Assembly (NCBI GenBank): GCA_945925985.1
Contig: CAMELV010000001.1
Location: 124,001-188,000, forward strand
DNA from: Comamonas sp. lk
GTDB taxonomy: Bacteria; Pseudomonadota; Gammaproteobacteria; Burkholderiales; Burkholderiaceae_C
Direction of reading: 5' to 3'
DNA: 64,000 nt
The notes below the pieces were generated by a model. It saw only the letters and a list, made by a program, of their open reading frames with translations, made no database searches and had not been told where the DNA came from. The stretch's first letter is position 1, and each line of letters begins with the position of its first letter. The translations under genes were made by a program, and so were the position numbers. Shown here piece by piece: positions 17,912-28,140 of the stretch.

Positions 17912-19111
17912 TTATGCGGGTAAACCCTGGGACTTGCGCCCCACCAGAATCTGGGTTTGCAGAGGCATAGGGTTAGGCACCACTTCGAGGTGTGTAAACC
18001 CGGCGTCGGCCATCATGGCCATCAGTTCGCGCGATGTTCGCAGTCTGCCGGCGCCCATGGCCAGCAGGTAGAAATGGAAGTAGGCGTCGCCCTGAGGCGT
18101 GTGCTCAGGCTCCTGCGCCATTGGCTCGGCCAGCAACAGCGTGCCGCCGACTGGCAGCGCTTCAAAAATTGCGGCAAGCACGGTGCGCACGTCGGCATCC
18201 GGATGGTCATGGGCGACGCGGATCAGCGTCACCAGGTCAGCCCCGCGGGGCAGTTGGTCATGCAGGAAGCTGCCCGGCGTTGCCTTAGCGCGTGCCTGCA
18301 GCCCCTGGCGCTCAAAGTTGGCTTGGGCCAGCTTAGCCACATCGGGCAGGTCAAACAGGTGGACCTGCAATGGCGTGGCATGCTGTGCCAGCCGGCTGAG
18401 AAAGGTGCCCTGGCCACCGCCTACGTCGAGCACGCAACGGTGGTCGTCAAAGCGGTAGCTGGCCAGGATTTCGTCCACCACAAAGGGCTGTGACGCCGAC
18501 ATCAGGTTGGAGTAGCGGGCATATTTGTCGGCTTGAGTAAGGCCAGCGCCAGCGCCTGCGGCTGCTTGAGCGCCTGGTTCAAGGGTGTAGGGCCAGTACT
18601 GCGCCATGGCGCCCGGCTGCCCCGGACCCTGTAGCATGGCCACCGGGTCTTGCATGTCTTGGTACAGCACGGCGTGGTGCTCGATCATGGCGCGTATGCC
18701 GGCGTAGCCAGCCACAGGCGCGCCCAGCGGGCCCAGCCCGTAGCGGCCTTGGCTGCGCAGGTCGAGCAAGCGCAAGGCCAATGCCGATTGCAGCAGCCTT
18801 TGCAAGCCGGCCGCCGGCAGGCGGGTCGATTGCGCCAACTCTTCAAGGCTACGCGGCCTTTCGGCCACGGATTCCAGGATGCGCAAGCGCACGCAGGCCA
18901 GCAAGACCTGTGAATAGACAAAACCGGCCATCAAATCGAACACCTGCCGGGCCCGCCTGCGCGTGACCCACCGGGTCAGCGGGTTGGTTAGGCTCCAGCG
19001 GTAGAGGCTCGCGCTGGTCATCCAGCGGTCGACCATGGCGCCGATTTGGTCGCGCAAAGGCGTTGGGTGCCCGGGAGCCTGAGGCAGCGATGCCAAATCC
19101 AGCGTCTTCAT
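17912..19111 (-). CDS. crtF: Hydroxyneurosporene O-methyltransferase
   Basis: SAM-dependent methyltransferase (399 aa) that methylates the 1-hydroxyl of acyclic carotenoids made by CrtC. It has an N-terminal dimerisation/winged-helix region (residues about 50-130) and the Rossmann-type SAM fold with VLDVGGGQGTFLSRL, followed by GADLVTLIRVAHDHPD and LLLAEPMAQ. It lies 53 bp after crtE and 59 bp before bchC on the same strand. Confidence 0.94.
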   Translation of the reverse strand: MKTLDLASLPQAPGHPTPLRDQIGAMVDRWMTSASLYRWSLTNPLTRWVTRRRARQVFDLMAGFVYSQVLLACVRLRILESVAERPRSLEELAQSTRLPAAGLQRLLQSALALRLLDLRSQGRYGLGPLGAPVAGYAGIRAMIEHHAVLYQDMQDPVAMLQGPGQPGAMAQYWPYTLEPGAQAAAGAGAGLTQADKYARYSNLMSASQPFVVDEILASYRFDDHRCVLDVGGGQGTFLSRLAQHATPLQVHLFDLPDVAKLAQANFERQGLQARAKATPGSFLHDQLPRGADLVTLIRVAHDHPDADVRTVLAAIFEALPVGGTLLLAEPMAQEPEHTPQGDAYFHFYLLAMGAGRLRTSRELMAMMADAGFTHLEVVPNPMPLQTQILVGRKSQGLPA

Positions 19112-19164
19112 GGCAGCTTTCGGTGGTGTTGTGTGGTTCTTGTTCAGTCTTGCGCGTCAAGGCC

Positions 19165-20061
19165 TCAGGCGCTGACCGCCTGCGCTGCGGCTTGGCGGTA
19201 GGCGTTGCAGGCAGCGCGCGGAACCAAGCGTTCTGACTCCTGCCACACCAGCTCACGCATGGCTTGCGCACTGGGGCCCTCGGGGATGGCGTCTGCTGCG
19301 GCCTGAATCAAGGACTCAAAATGGCCAATGGCGCCGCTGAGGCCGAGATTGGCAATCGCGTTGGGGCGCATATGCTGGGCGTCCTGGCCTACGGGTTTGC
19401 CGAGCAAATCGGCCTGGCCCATCACGTCGCGAATGTCGTCTGCCACCTGGTAGGCCTCACCCAGGCAGTCACCCAATGCCTGCCAAGCCTTGGGATCTGC
19501 CCCGGCGCTCAGGGCGCCAGCGCAGGTGGCTGCCACGAACAAGGCCCCCGTTTTGGCGCGCTGGTATTGCATGAGTGAGACGCGGGACTCTGATTCCCAG
19601 GCCTGACCGGCGACGATGCCCGAGGGCATGCCAACGCCGGCGGCAATGATTTGCAGCAAGCCCGCCAAGCGCTTGGGCGATGTACCTGCCGCCGCCGCCA
19701 GCGTTTGAAACGCCATCACGATCAGGGCGTCACCGGCCAAGACCGCCAATGGCTGGCCGAAGGCCCAGTGCACCGAGGCGCGGCCACGCCGGGTTGGGGC
19801 ATCGTCAAAGCAGGGCAGATCGTCATGCACCAGCGAGGCGCAGTGCAAGAGCTCGATGGCGACAGCCGCGGCCTCGCTCAGTGCCGGATCGTCTTGACCG
19901 CAGGCTTGCGCGACCGCCAGGCAGAGCTGCGGGCGGATACGCGCGCCGCCGGGAAACACCGCGTGGTGCACGGCAGCGGCCAGCTTGGGCGGGCAGCTGT
20001 CGTCTTCTGCGGCGGCAAGCGCCTGGGCCAAGAGCTGTTCGATGCGGGTGATAGCCTTCAT
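19165..20061 (-). CDS. crtE: Geranylgeranyl diphosphate synthase
   Basis: Trans-isoprenyl diphosphate synthase (298 aa) supplying GGPP for carotenoids and the bacteriochlorophyll tail. The first Asp-rich motif (SLVHDDLPCFDDAPTRRG) and the second (YQVADDIRDVMG) are present, with HHAVFPGGARIRP near the N-terminus. ATG 20061 is chosen for the family N-terminus (MKAITRIEQLL); an in-frame start at 20106 would run into the operator. It is the first gene of the - strand superoperon. Confidence 0.94.
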   Translation of the reverse strand: MKAITRIEQLLAQALAAAEDDSCPPKLAAAVHHAVFPGGARIRPQLCLAVAQACGQDDPALSEAAAVAIELLHCASLVHDDLPCFDDAPTRRGRASVHWAFGQPLAVLAGDALIVMAFQTLAAAAGTSPKRLAGLLQIIAAGVGMPSGIVAGQAWESESRVSLMQYQRAKTGALFVAATCAGALSAGADPKAWQALGDCLGEAYQVADDIRDVMGQADLLGKPVGQDAQHMRPNAIANLGLSGAIGHFESLIQAAADAIPEGPSAQAMRELVWQESERLVPRAACNAYRQAAAQAVSA

Positions 20062-20100
20062 GTCGGAGTCTCCAAGGTTTCTGCTGGGTCGCTGTCCAAG

Positions 20101-20144
20101 TGACAATTTGAGTTGTCACATCAATGTGTAAACAAATGTAGACA
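20101..20144 (-). promoter_or_regulatory. PpsR/CrtJ-type operators upstream of crtE
   Basis: An exact TGT-N12-ACA match spans 20127-20144, and a perfect inverted repeat TGACAA-N6-TTGTCA lies at 20101-20118, about 40-80 bp ahead of crtE. Two adjacent operators suit cooperative binding by a PpsR/CrtJ repressor. No regulator gene for it is in the window. Confidence 0.75.
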
Positions 20145-20185
20145 TAAATGATGCGACTGTCAACTGTGGTTTACGCGATTTTTTT

Positions 20186-20560
20186 CAGGCCCAAGTGCAA
20201 TCAGGCAAACGCGTGGTGGCGATGGAGCGTCAGGAGGGCACGCCGCAAGCTGGGCCCCTGTCACCGCTGCTGGCCAACGTGCTGCTGCATAAAGCGGACA
20301 GGGTGTTGAAGGCGCTGGGCTACAGCTTTGCGCGCTGAGCCTAGGACGGCAGCGTCTATGTGTTCTGCCCTAACTGTGGGGCTGGAAGGTGTACTTCGGT
20401 CTGGGGCAAACACCCGGAGCCTGGCGCGAGCTGGACGAATGGTTGGGACATTGACTGAGGGTCATATAGCTCAAACCCTCAAACCGCCCGGCGCGGACCC
20501 GCGTGCCGGGTGGTGTGGCAGGGGCGCAGCCGACAACGGCTGCGCCCTATGCCGATTCGA
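20186..20560 (+). mobile_element. Decayed group II intron (RT-maturase fragments and 3' ribozyme end)
   Basis: Three pieces in order. (a) 20186-20338 reads as the RT core around motif 5 (RQEGTPQAGPLSPLLANVLL), with QGGP changed to QAGP and stops inside what should be the YADD region. (b) 20380-20454, in another frame, matches the intron ORF tail (WKVYFGLGQTPGAWRELDEW). (c) 20480-20560 has a domain V/VI-like end: an ACCGCC...GGTGGTGTGG pairing, then an 11-bp hairpin GGGCGCAGCCG / CGGCTGCGCCC (20522-20547). The thumb/maturase centre and the 5' half are deleted, so it cannot be mobile. It separates the crtE promoter from the next gene. Confidence 0.8.
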
Positions 20561-20602
20561 ATTTCACACTGCCGCTACATCAGCAGTGGCAGTGGTCTGA
20601 GC

Positions 20603-21955
20603 TTATCGTGCCCGCAGCAAGGCCTCTACTTCCAACAGAATAAATTCGTTGTCGTCAGCCTTATTGGGGTCGCGTGATGAAGAGAATGGCAAGTTGTTGT
20701 CGTTTCCAACAATGATGTGCTTGCTGTCCACCACATCCACGTTTTCAATGGTGAAAAATGGGAATGTCAAAACGCCGCTATTCAGAGGCTTGCGTGACTT
20801 GCCTTGCGGGTCTTGAATCTTCATCAAATCTACAAAACCGATTTTGCGCACGGGGCCGTTCACGTTAGCGTCATCCATTTCAATTTTTACGACACGCTTA
20901 AACTTTGCCAGATCGTGGAAGCAATTGGGTGCCGCTTTGTTGTCAGCACAAGCACGATCTGCAGTGCCTTCGCCGTTGTCGCGCTCGATGACCAACGCGG
21001 TGGTGGCGTCGATCATGTTGAAGTCGCCAATGGCTGTGGCACCTGGCGACAGCACATATTTCCAATGACGGCCTGTCCATTTTTCTTCAGCCACTGAAAA
21101 CTCAAGAACGCGAAGAACTTGTTGGCCTTGAACTTTTTCCCAGTCTTTGGTGTTGTTGTCCCAGAGTGCGCCTTCAAGCAAGCCATAGATGAACTTACCG
21201 TCGGTGCTGGATGCCAATCCCTCGTAGCCACGTGAGCGGCCCAGATTGACTGTGGCAGGCAAGGCTTGGCCGGGGCCGGGGGTGACAACCTTAAAGTGAT
21301 CTGGCGACATGACCGGCTTGCCGTCCGCCATGGTTTCAAAGACAGCTTCAATTTTGCCGTCCATGGAGGCGCGGATTAAATAAGGGCCAAACTCTTCACC
21401 GATCCAAAATTTGTCCCCAATGATTTGAAAACCTTCAGGGTCAAAATCAGCACCTGTGAGGAAGCGCTTGGCGGTGCCTTCATGGACAACTCTGAAGGGT
21501 ACTTTTTTATCGGGGTCGTGAAGAAAGACAGTGCGCAAGCGCTCGATTTTTCCAGAGGCCACGTCAATGCGATAGTGCGACAGAAAGAGGGCTGCATCAG
21601 GTGAGTTGGCCTTTGCGCCAAAGCCATTGTCTGTGAGGACCCAGTACGTGCCGTCTGCCATTTTTTTGATGCCAGAGTGACCTTGAACTGGTTGCCCTTT
21701 GAAGGGTAAAAATACACCGGTTGGACGGCCTGCTGAGCGTCCCTCAAAGGTTCCAATCTTTTCATTGCGGGTCAGGCTATCGGTGAACTTGCCTGAAATT
21801 TTCAGATCTTCCGGCGCATCGGCAGGCGGGTCGATAAAGGTTTGTGCAGGCAACACAGCATGGCCTGCTAAGGTGGCAGTGAACTCGGTTTGAGCAAATG
21901 CAAATTGAGTGAAACTGGCGACCAGTATGGCTGGCGCAATTAACTTGGCGAACAT
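20603..21955 (-). CDS. Secreted phytase-like esterase-domain protein
   Basis: 450-aa protein with an N-terminal signal peptide (MFAKLIAPAILVASFTQFAFA) and the 'esterase-like activity of phytase' beta-propeller fold. Recognisable blocks are GHSGIKKMADGTYWVLTDNG, ADFDPEGFQIIGDKFWIGEE, RGYEGLASSTDGK and DVVDSKHIIVGNDNNLPFS. ATG 21955 is selected because GGAG lies about 8 nt upstream. Likely periplasmic or extracellular. Its codons are clearly AT-richer than those of the flanking bch genes, and it has no evident pigment role, so recent acquisition next to the decayed intron is plausible. The substrate is unknown. Confidence 0.85.
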   Translation of the reverse strand: MFAKLIAPAILVASFTQFAFAQTEFTATLAGHAVLPAQTFIDPPADAPEDLKISGKFTDSLTRNEKIGTFEGRSAGRPTGVFLPFKGQPVQGHSGIKKMADGTYWVLTDNGFGAKANSPDAALFLSHYRIDVASGKIERLRTVFLHDPDKKVPFRVVHEGTAKRFLTGADFDPEGFQIIGDKFWIGEEFGPYLIRASMDGKIEAVFETMADGKPVMSPDHFKVVTPGPGQALPATVNLGRSRGYEGLASSTDGKFIYGLLEGALWDNNTKDWEKVQGQQVLRVLEFSVAEEKWTGRHWKYVLSPGATAIGDFNMIDATTALVIERDNGEGTADRACADNKAAPNCFHDLAKFKRVVKIEMDDANVNGPVRKIGFVDLMKIQDPQGKSRKPLNSGVLTFPFFTIENVDVVDSKHIIVGNDNNLPFSSSRDPNKADDNEFILLEVEALLRAR

Positions 21956-22057
21956 TAACAACTCCATAAAGTGAAAGAAAGAAACAGCACTTTCAACGAT
22001 GTGGATGACAAACAGATGTCGCGAAAATTAAGTTTAGATGTTGTTTCGTCCTGTCTG

Positions 22058-22978
22058 TCAGTCCTTCTGGGCGTCGTGGGTCGGGCGAAGTAGCAAGTTG
22101 GCGACGGTGGCGGCCTGCTCTTCGTGGGCCAGATGACCCAGCCCATTCAGGCGGATGACCGCCGGGGCCGGCTGCTGCCTGAGTGAAGCGGCTACACGGT
22201 CCGCCACTGAGGGTGGGACGATCCGGTCCTGCGTGCCCACGACCAGCGTCAGCGGCGTTTGCAGCGCCGGCAGCCGCGCCTGGAAGGTGTGTAAATCCCA
22301 GTGCGCCATCATGGCCAGAGCGCCCGCCCCGTGAGAAGGGTGGCTGATCAACTGACGGTAAAGGGCTATGCCCTCGGCATCCAGCCGGGAGCCGGTGCCA
22401 TCCAACAATTTTTTCAGGACCGTAGGCTGTGCGGCCCGCCAGGAAAACAGCTCCGGCACCCAGGCCGAGTTCGCCAGCAGCTTGGCCATGGGTGAAAAAA
22501 ATTGTCCGGCCAAGCCGTCAAGCGGCAGCAGCGCGCCATTGATCGACATCAGGCGCTGTGCTTGGAGGTGCCCGTCCAGCGCCAGCATACAAGCCACCGC
22601 AGCCCCGGCCGAATGGCCCACCACGGAGTGTGGTGAGATTTGCATCACGGTCAGCACCTCGGCGACGCCCGCCGCCATGCCGGGCAAGGACAACAGCGTC
22701 GGCACCGCTTGCCGTTCGGGCATCGCGGTGAAGGCATGGCCGGGAAAGTCCAGCGCCAGAACGCTGTACTGTGTGCTGAGCAAGGGAATCAAGGCACGCC
22801 AGGAATGGGTTGACGCCCCCGTGCCGTGCAGCAACAGCACGGTGGGTGCGCGCGGATCGCGGTGCGCTGCGTATTGCACGTGCCAGCGCAGCCGAGGCGT
22901 TTGGACAAAGCGAGAGAGATGGCGCAGCGGCCACTGGCTGCCGTCGCGCGCCCAGTCCAGGCCGTTGTGCTGGGTCAT
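22058..22978 (-). CDS. bchO: Alpha/beta hydrolase BchO
   Basis: 306-aa alpha/beta-hydrolase of the BchO family, encoded with bchD/bchI in purple bacteria and thought to assist Mg-chelatase or an early Mg-porphyrin step. The fold is evident: LLLHGTGASTHSW, nucleophile elbow GHSAGA (Ser about residue 123), acid in GTQDRIVP and His in LGHLAHEEQ. It starts 13 bp after bchD. The exact reaction of BchO is not established. Confidence 0.9.
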   Translation of the reverse strand: MTQHNGLDWARDGSQWPLRHLSRFVQTPRLRWHVQYAAHRDPRAPTVLLLHGTGASTHSWRALIPLLSTQYSVLALDFPGHAFTAMPERQAVPTLLSLPGMAAGVAEVLTVMQISPHSVVGHSAGAAVACMLALDGHLQAQRLMSINGALLPLDGLAGQFFSPMAKLLANSAWVPELFSWRAAQPTVLKKLLDGTGSRLDAEGIALYRQLISHPSHGAGALAMMAHWDLHTFQARLPALQTPLTLVVGTQDRIVPPSVADRVAASLRQQPAPAVIRLNGLGHLAHEEQAATVANLLLRPTHDAQKD

Positions 22979-22991
22979 GCGGTCCGCCGTC

Positions 22992-24824
22992 TCAAACGCG
23001 CCCGGCCACGGCGCGCACCGCCTGGTTCAGCGACTGTGCGCCGGCGTAAGGCAGCGCCAGGTATTGCGCACCCATGGCCGCAGCCAGTTGCTGGGCAAGC
23101 GGCTGGGGTTGCGGCGATGCGTCCACCAGCAATGCGCTGTAGCCACCCAGACGCAACTGGCTGGCCGCAGCCAAGGCGTCGCTGGCCGCCCGGCTGCGGC
23201 CTGGGCTGCCGTCACGCGCAATATTGGCCTTGGCATCGGTGAGCAGCACCAAGATCGGGGTCTCACCCTTGCGCCTTATTTGGTCGGCCATCGCGCCGGC
23301 TGCGTCAATGGCATTGGCCAGCGGCGTGCCACCACCGCCGGGCAGGCCAGCCAGGCTGCGCTTGGCGCGAGCCAGCGAACGCGTGGGCGGCAACAGCACC
23401 TCGGCGGTTTTGCCGCGAAAGGCCAGCACCGCCACGCTGTCACGGCGTACATAACAGTCGGCCAGCAAGAGTTCGACCGCGCCTTTGGTTTCTGCCAGTC
23501 GGTTGAGCGCCAGCGAGCCCGAGGCATCGACCACAAACACGGTGGTGGTCTGCCCCAATTGCCTGAACCGTGCCACATGAAAGTCTTCTTTGCGAACCAC
23601 GATGCGTGGCCGCTGCGTCGTGGTAGCGGGTAGCGCGGCGTGCCGCAGCCGTTGCCATGGTGCGGCGGCGCGCAGGGTCTCAAGCACACTGAGGCGCTGG
23701 CCGGCGCGTGGTTCGCCTCTGCGGGCACCCACGGGTCGGCCGCGCAAGGCGTTTTTTTGCATGGCACCCGCGCTGCCGGAGCTCGGTGTCTTGGCCCGCT
23801 GCAACTGCGAAATTTTGAGTCGAGCCAACAGGCCCGCCGGAATGGCTGCCTGCGCCGCTTCCAGCACCCGCTCGCCCAGCGTCTGCCCGGCCTGTGGATC
23901 GCCATCGGGCGCTTCATCGTTGTCACGGTCTTCGCCATCCTGCGCCTGCTCTGGTTCAGACTCTGGCGGCGTGCTGTCGAGTGGCGCGGCTTGGCTTTCC
24001 GGGCTTTCTGGTGATTCGCTTGGTGGCTCTTGCGCCTCGGCTGAGTCCGGGGGCGGCGGTGGCGGTGGTGGCAAGCGGGTGGCCCGGGGTGCCAGCACCA
24101 GCCGGGCGGCAACTGCAGTGTGCTCTTCCTCGACGCTGTCGCAGCCGGCCAGTGCCGCCGCGGCCCGTGCCGCCCTGGCTGCGAACACACTGGCCCGCAA
24201 GGAATCAATGCCCAGTGCCAGCGCCGCCGCACACAAGGCGCTGGCCTCATCCGGCGGCAAGTGCACTTGCGCCAATCGTGCCCGTGCAGCCAGAACTTCC
24301 TGGGCTGTCCATTGGGGGCCTTCTTCCCCTTCAGCCCGCTCGCCCATCAGCAGGCGAAAAGCCAGGCGGTCGGCCAAGCTGGCAGGCATCTGTTCGTCGT
24401 CGCTGGCACCTTCATCCAGCGCGACCATGGCCAGACGAGAGGTGTAGACGCTGTCGAGCCCGTCGCGTTGCAGGCGTACGCTACGGGTGTCGAGCACGCT
24501 GCCAAATCGCGCCGCCGCGGCGGCCGTCATGCGCTCGGCCATGGCCAGCAGCAACACGCCGCCATCAGCCTGCGCCAAAAGCCCTTGCAGCGCCACGGGG
24601 CGCCCGGCTTGCAGCGTCGCCCCCAGATCCAGCCCGCCGAGCAAAGCGGTGTCGCTGATGTTGAGCGGAACCCGCCGCAGTGGCGTGCCAAGCGGCAGCA
24701 GGTCGCGCAGCAGCGCCAGCCAGGCGTCCCGCTCCGCACAGGCGGGGGCGCGCAGCGCCACACCGCCCAGGCCGACCGGGTCAACGGCCAGCAGTGCGGC
24801 AATGGTGGCGGCCTCGCCCTGCAT
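22992..24824 (-). CDS. bchD: Magnesium chelatase subunit D
   Basis: 610-aa AAA+-like/VWA subunit that with BchI and BchH inserts Mg into protoporphyrin IX. The N-terminal AAA-like half lacks a good Walker A, as is usual for BchD. A Pro/Glu/Asp-rich linker (eight consecutive Pro and an acidic stretch) precedes the C-terminal von Willebrand A domain with the MIDAS motif DASGS and GGGGTPLANAID. The start ATG 24824 is one base after the bchI stop. Confidence 0.94.
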   Translation of the reverse strand: MQGEAATIAALLAVDPVGLGGVALRAPACAERDAWLALLRDLLPLGTPLRRVPLNISDTALLGGLDLGATLQAGRPVALQGLLAQADGGVLLLAMAERMTAAAAARFGSVLDTRSVRLQRDGLDSVYTSRLAMVALDEGASDDEQMPASLADRLAFRLLMGERAEGEEGPQWTAQEVLAARARLAQVHLPPDEASALCAAALALGIDSLRASVFAARAARAAAALAGCDSVEEEHTAVAARLVLAPRATRLPPPPPPPPDSAEAQEPPSESPESPESQAAPLDSTPPESEPEQAQDGEDRDNDEAPDGDPQAGQTLGERVLEAAQAAIPAGLLARLKISQLQRAKTPSSGSAGAMQKNALRGRPVGARRGEPRAGQRLSVLETLRAAAPWQRLRHAALPATTTQRPRIVVRKEDFHVARFRQLGQTTTVFVVDASGSLALNRLAETKGAVELLLADCYVRRDSVAVLAFRGKTAEVLLPPTRSLARAKRSLAGLPGGGGTPLANAIDAAGAMADQIRRKGETPILVLLTDAKANIARDGSPGRSRAASDALAAASQLRLGGYSALLVDASPQPQPLAQQLAAAMGAQYLALPYAGAQSLNQAVRAVAGRV

Positions 24825-24825
24825 C

Positions 24826-25863
24826 TCAGGGGGTCGCTTTGGCTGCTGGCGCACTCAACTCGGCCAGTGCCCGCTCCACGCGCGTCGATGAGCCCGAATC
24901 GTCCAAGGGATTGCGCCGCAGCCGGTGGCGCAAGGAGGGTGCTGCAACGCGTTGCAAATGGGCCTGCTCTACCGCGGCGTCGCCCTGCAAGGCCGCCAAG
25001 GCTCGGGCAGCACGCACCAGGGTCAAATCTCCGCGCAAACCGTCAGTGCCCAGGGTCATGCACAGCTGTGCCGCGAATGCGCGGGCCGCATCGGGGATTT
25101 CCACTGCGGGGAGACGTTTGCGGCCGGCCACGATGCTGCGGCGCACCCGGTCGTCCTCTTTGGTCCAGGCTTCGCAAAAAGCCTCGGGCGCCTGCTCAAA
25201 GGCGTCGCGGCGCTTCACCACTTCGACCCGCTCGGCCAAGGTGCCGGGGGTTTTGACCTCGACCGACAGGCCGAAGCGATCTAGCAGTTGGGGCCGCAAC
25301 TCACCTTCCTCGGGGTTGCCGCTGCCGACCAGCACAAAGCGCGCCGGGTGGCGCACGCTCAGGCCCTCGCGCTCGACCACGTTCTCGCCTGACGCGGCCA
25401 CGTCAATCAGCAAATCAACCAGGTGGTCCTCCAGCAAATTGACCTCGTCGATGTAGAGGTAACCCCGATTGGCGCGGGCCAGCAAGCCCGGCTCAAACGC
25501 TTTGATGCCTTGCGACAAGGCGCGCTCCAAGTCCAAGGCACCGACCACGCGGTCTTCAGTGGCACCCAAGGGCAGGTCGACCACCGGAACGCTGGCCAGT
25601 TGGCTCGGCGGCGCCTTGCCAGTGGCCTTGGCCAGGCAATCGGGGCAGCGTGCTGCAGCCGGGTCGCAGCCGTAACGGCAACCAGTGACCACGCGCATTT
25701 TGGGTAGCAGTGCAGCCAGCGCCCGTACGGCGGTCGATTTGCCGGTGCCACGGTCACCCAGCACCAGCACACCGCCAATGCTGGGGTCGATGGCGGTCAG
25801 AACAATGGCCAGTTTCATGTCGTCCTGGCCGACGATGGCGGAAAAAGGAAAGGTCAAAGCCAT
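24826..25863 (-). CDS. bchI: Magnesium chelatase ATPase subunit I
   Basis: 345-aa AAA+ ATPase of Mg-chelatase. Walker A is GDRGTGKS (about residues 36-43), Walker B is GYLYIDEVNLL, and the sensor segment VGSGNPEEGELRPQLLDRFG follows. It lies 40 bp after the LPOR gene and one base before bchD, so LPOR, bchI, bchD and bchO are probably one transcript. bchH is not in the window. Confidence 0.95.
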   Translation of the reverse strand: MALTFPFSAIVGQDDMKLAIVLTAIDPSIGGVLVLGDRGTGKSTAVRALAALLPKMRVVTGCRYGCDPAAARCPDCLAKATGKAPPSQLASVPVVDLPLGATEDRVVGALDLERALSQGIKAFEPGLLARANRGYLYIDEVNLLEDHLVDLLIDVAASGENVVEREGLSVRHPARFVLVGSGNPEEGELRPQLLDRFGLSVEVKTPGTLAERVEVVKRRDAFEQAPEAFCEAWTKEDDRVRRSIVAGRKRLPAVEIPDAARAFAAQLCMTLGTDGLRGDLTLVRAARALAALQGDAAVEQAHLQRVAAPSLRHRLRRNPLDDSGSSTRVERALAELSAPAAKATP

Positions 25864-25903
25864 GGCGTCATTTGTGAAAAGTAGGTTGAAAGCTGCGGCG
25901 ATG

Positions 25904-27797
<1,894 letters not shown>

Positions 27798-28140
27798 GGC
27801 TGGTTTTGACAGTCGGTCATCCCCACATCCTAACCAATCCGGCGCGGCCAGGAACGACGTGTCCGATTTTGATGACGACCTACCTTGTCAACTGAAACCT
27901 GGCTCGTGGTGCTGGGCAGCCGACCCAAGGGCAGGGTCCGCCAGAGAGGATGATGGGATTGTTGCTATCAAAAACCATAGCAAACTATTCAATAACCACA
28001 AGGCCTAAAAGCATATTTAACCCATATTTTCCAGCGAATCAGCCGTGACTTAAGGTTCATTGACAATGGGGCTGCGGCCAAATTGGCGACACCAGGCCCC
28101 GCCCCGAACTCGCATCACGCTAAACAAACCCACCTCCCCC
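27798..28140. other. Divergent intergenic region
   Basis: 343 bp between the hydrolase-LPOR operon (-) and the dnaJ-like gene (+). It should hold both promoters but I found no strong consensus. A TGT-N12-ACG near-match to the PpsR site around 27860 is too weak to call. The AT-rich part from 27960 to 28030 contains a copy of the dispersed repeat listed separately. Confidence 0.5.
27976..28020 (+). repeat. Copy of a dispersed ~50-bp repeat (intergenic)
   Basis: Aligns without gaps to the copy inside the rlmI-like gene from its CATAGCAA onward: 29 of 46 positions identical by my count, including CATAGCAA, CCA.AAGG and CTA.A. It is AT-rich compared with its surroundings and lies outside genes. 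Confidence 0.5.

Noticed and set aside
20328..20600. Independent small gene in the crtE-phytase gap
   Set aside because: The open frame overlaps group II intron remnants and has no family match; treated as part of the decayed element.
27855..27880. PpsR-like site (TGT-N12-ACG) ahead of the hydrolase-LPOR operon
   Set aside because: One mismatch in the conserved half-site and no second repeat nearby, unlike the crtE and bchC sites.
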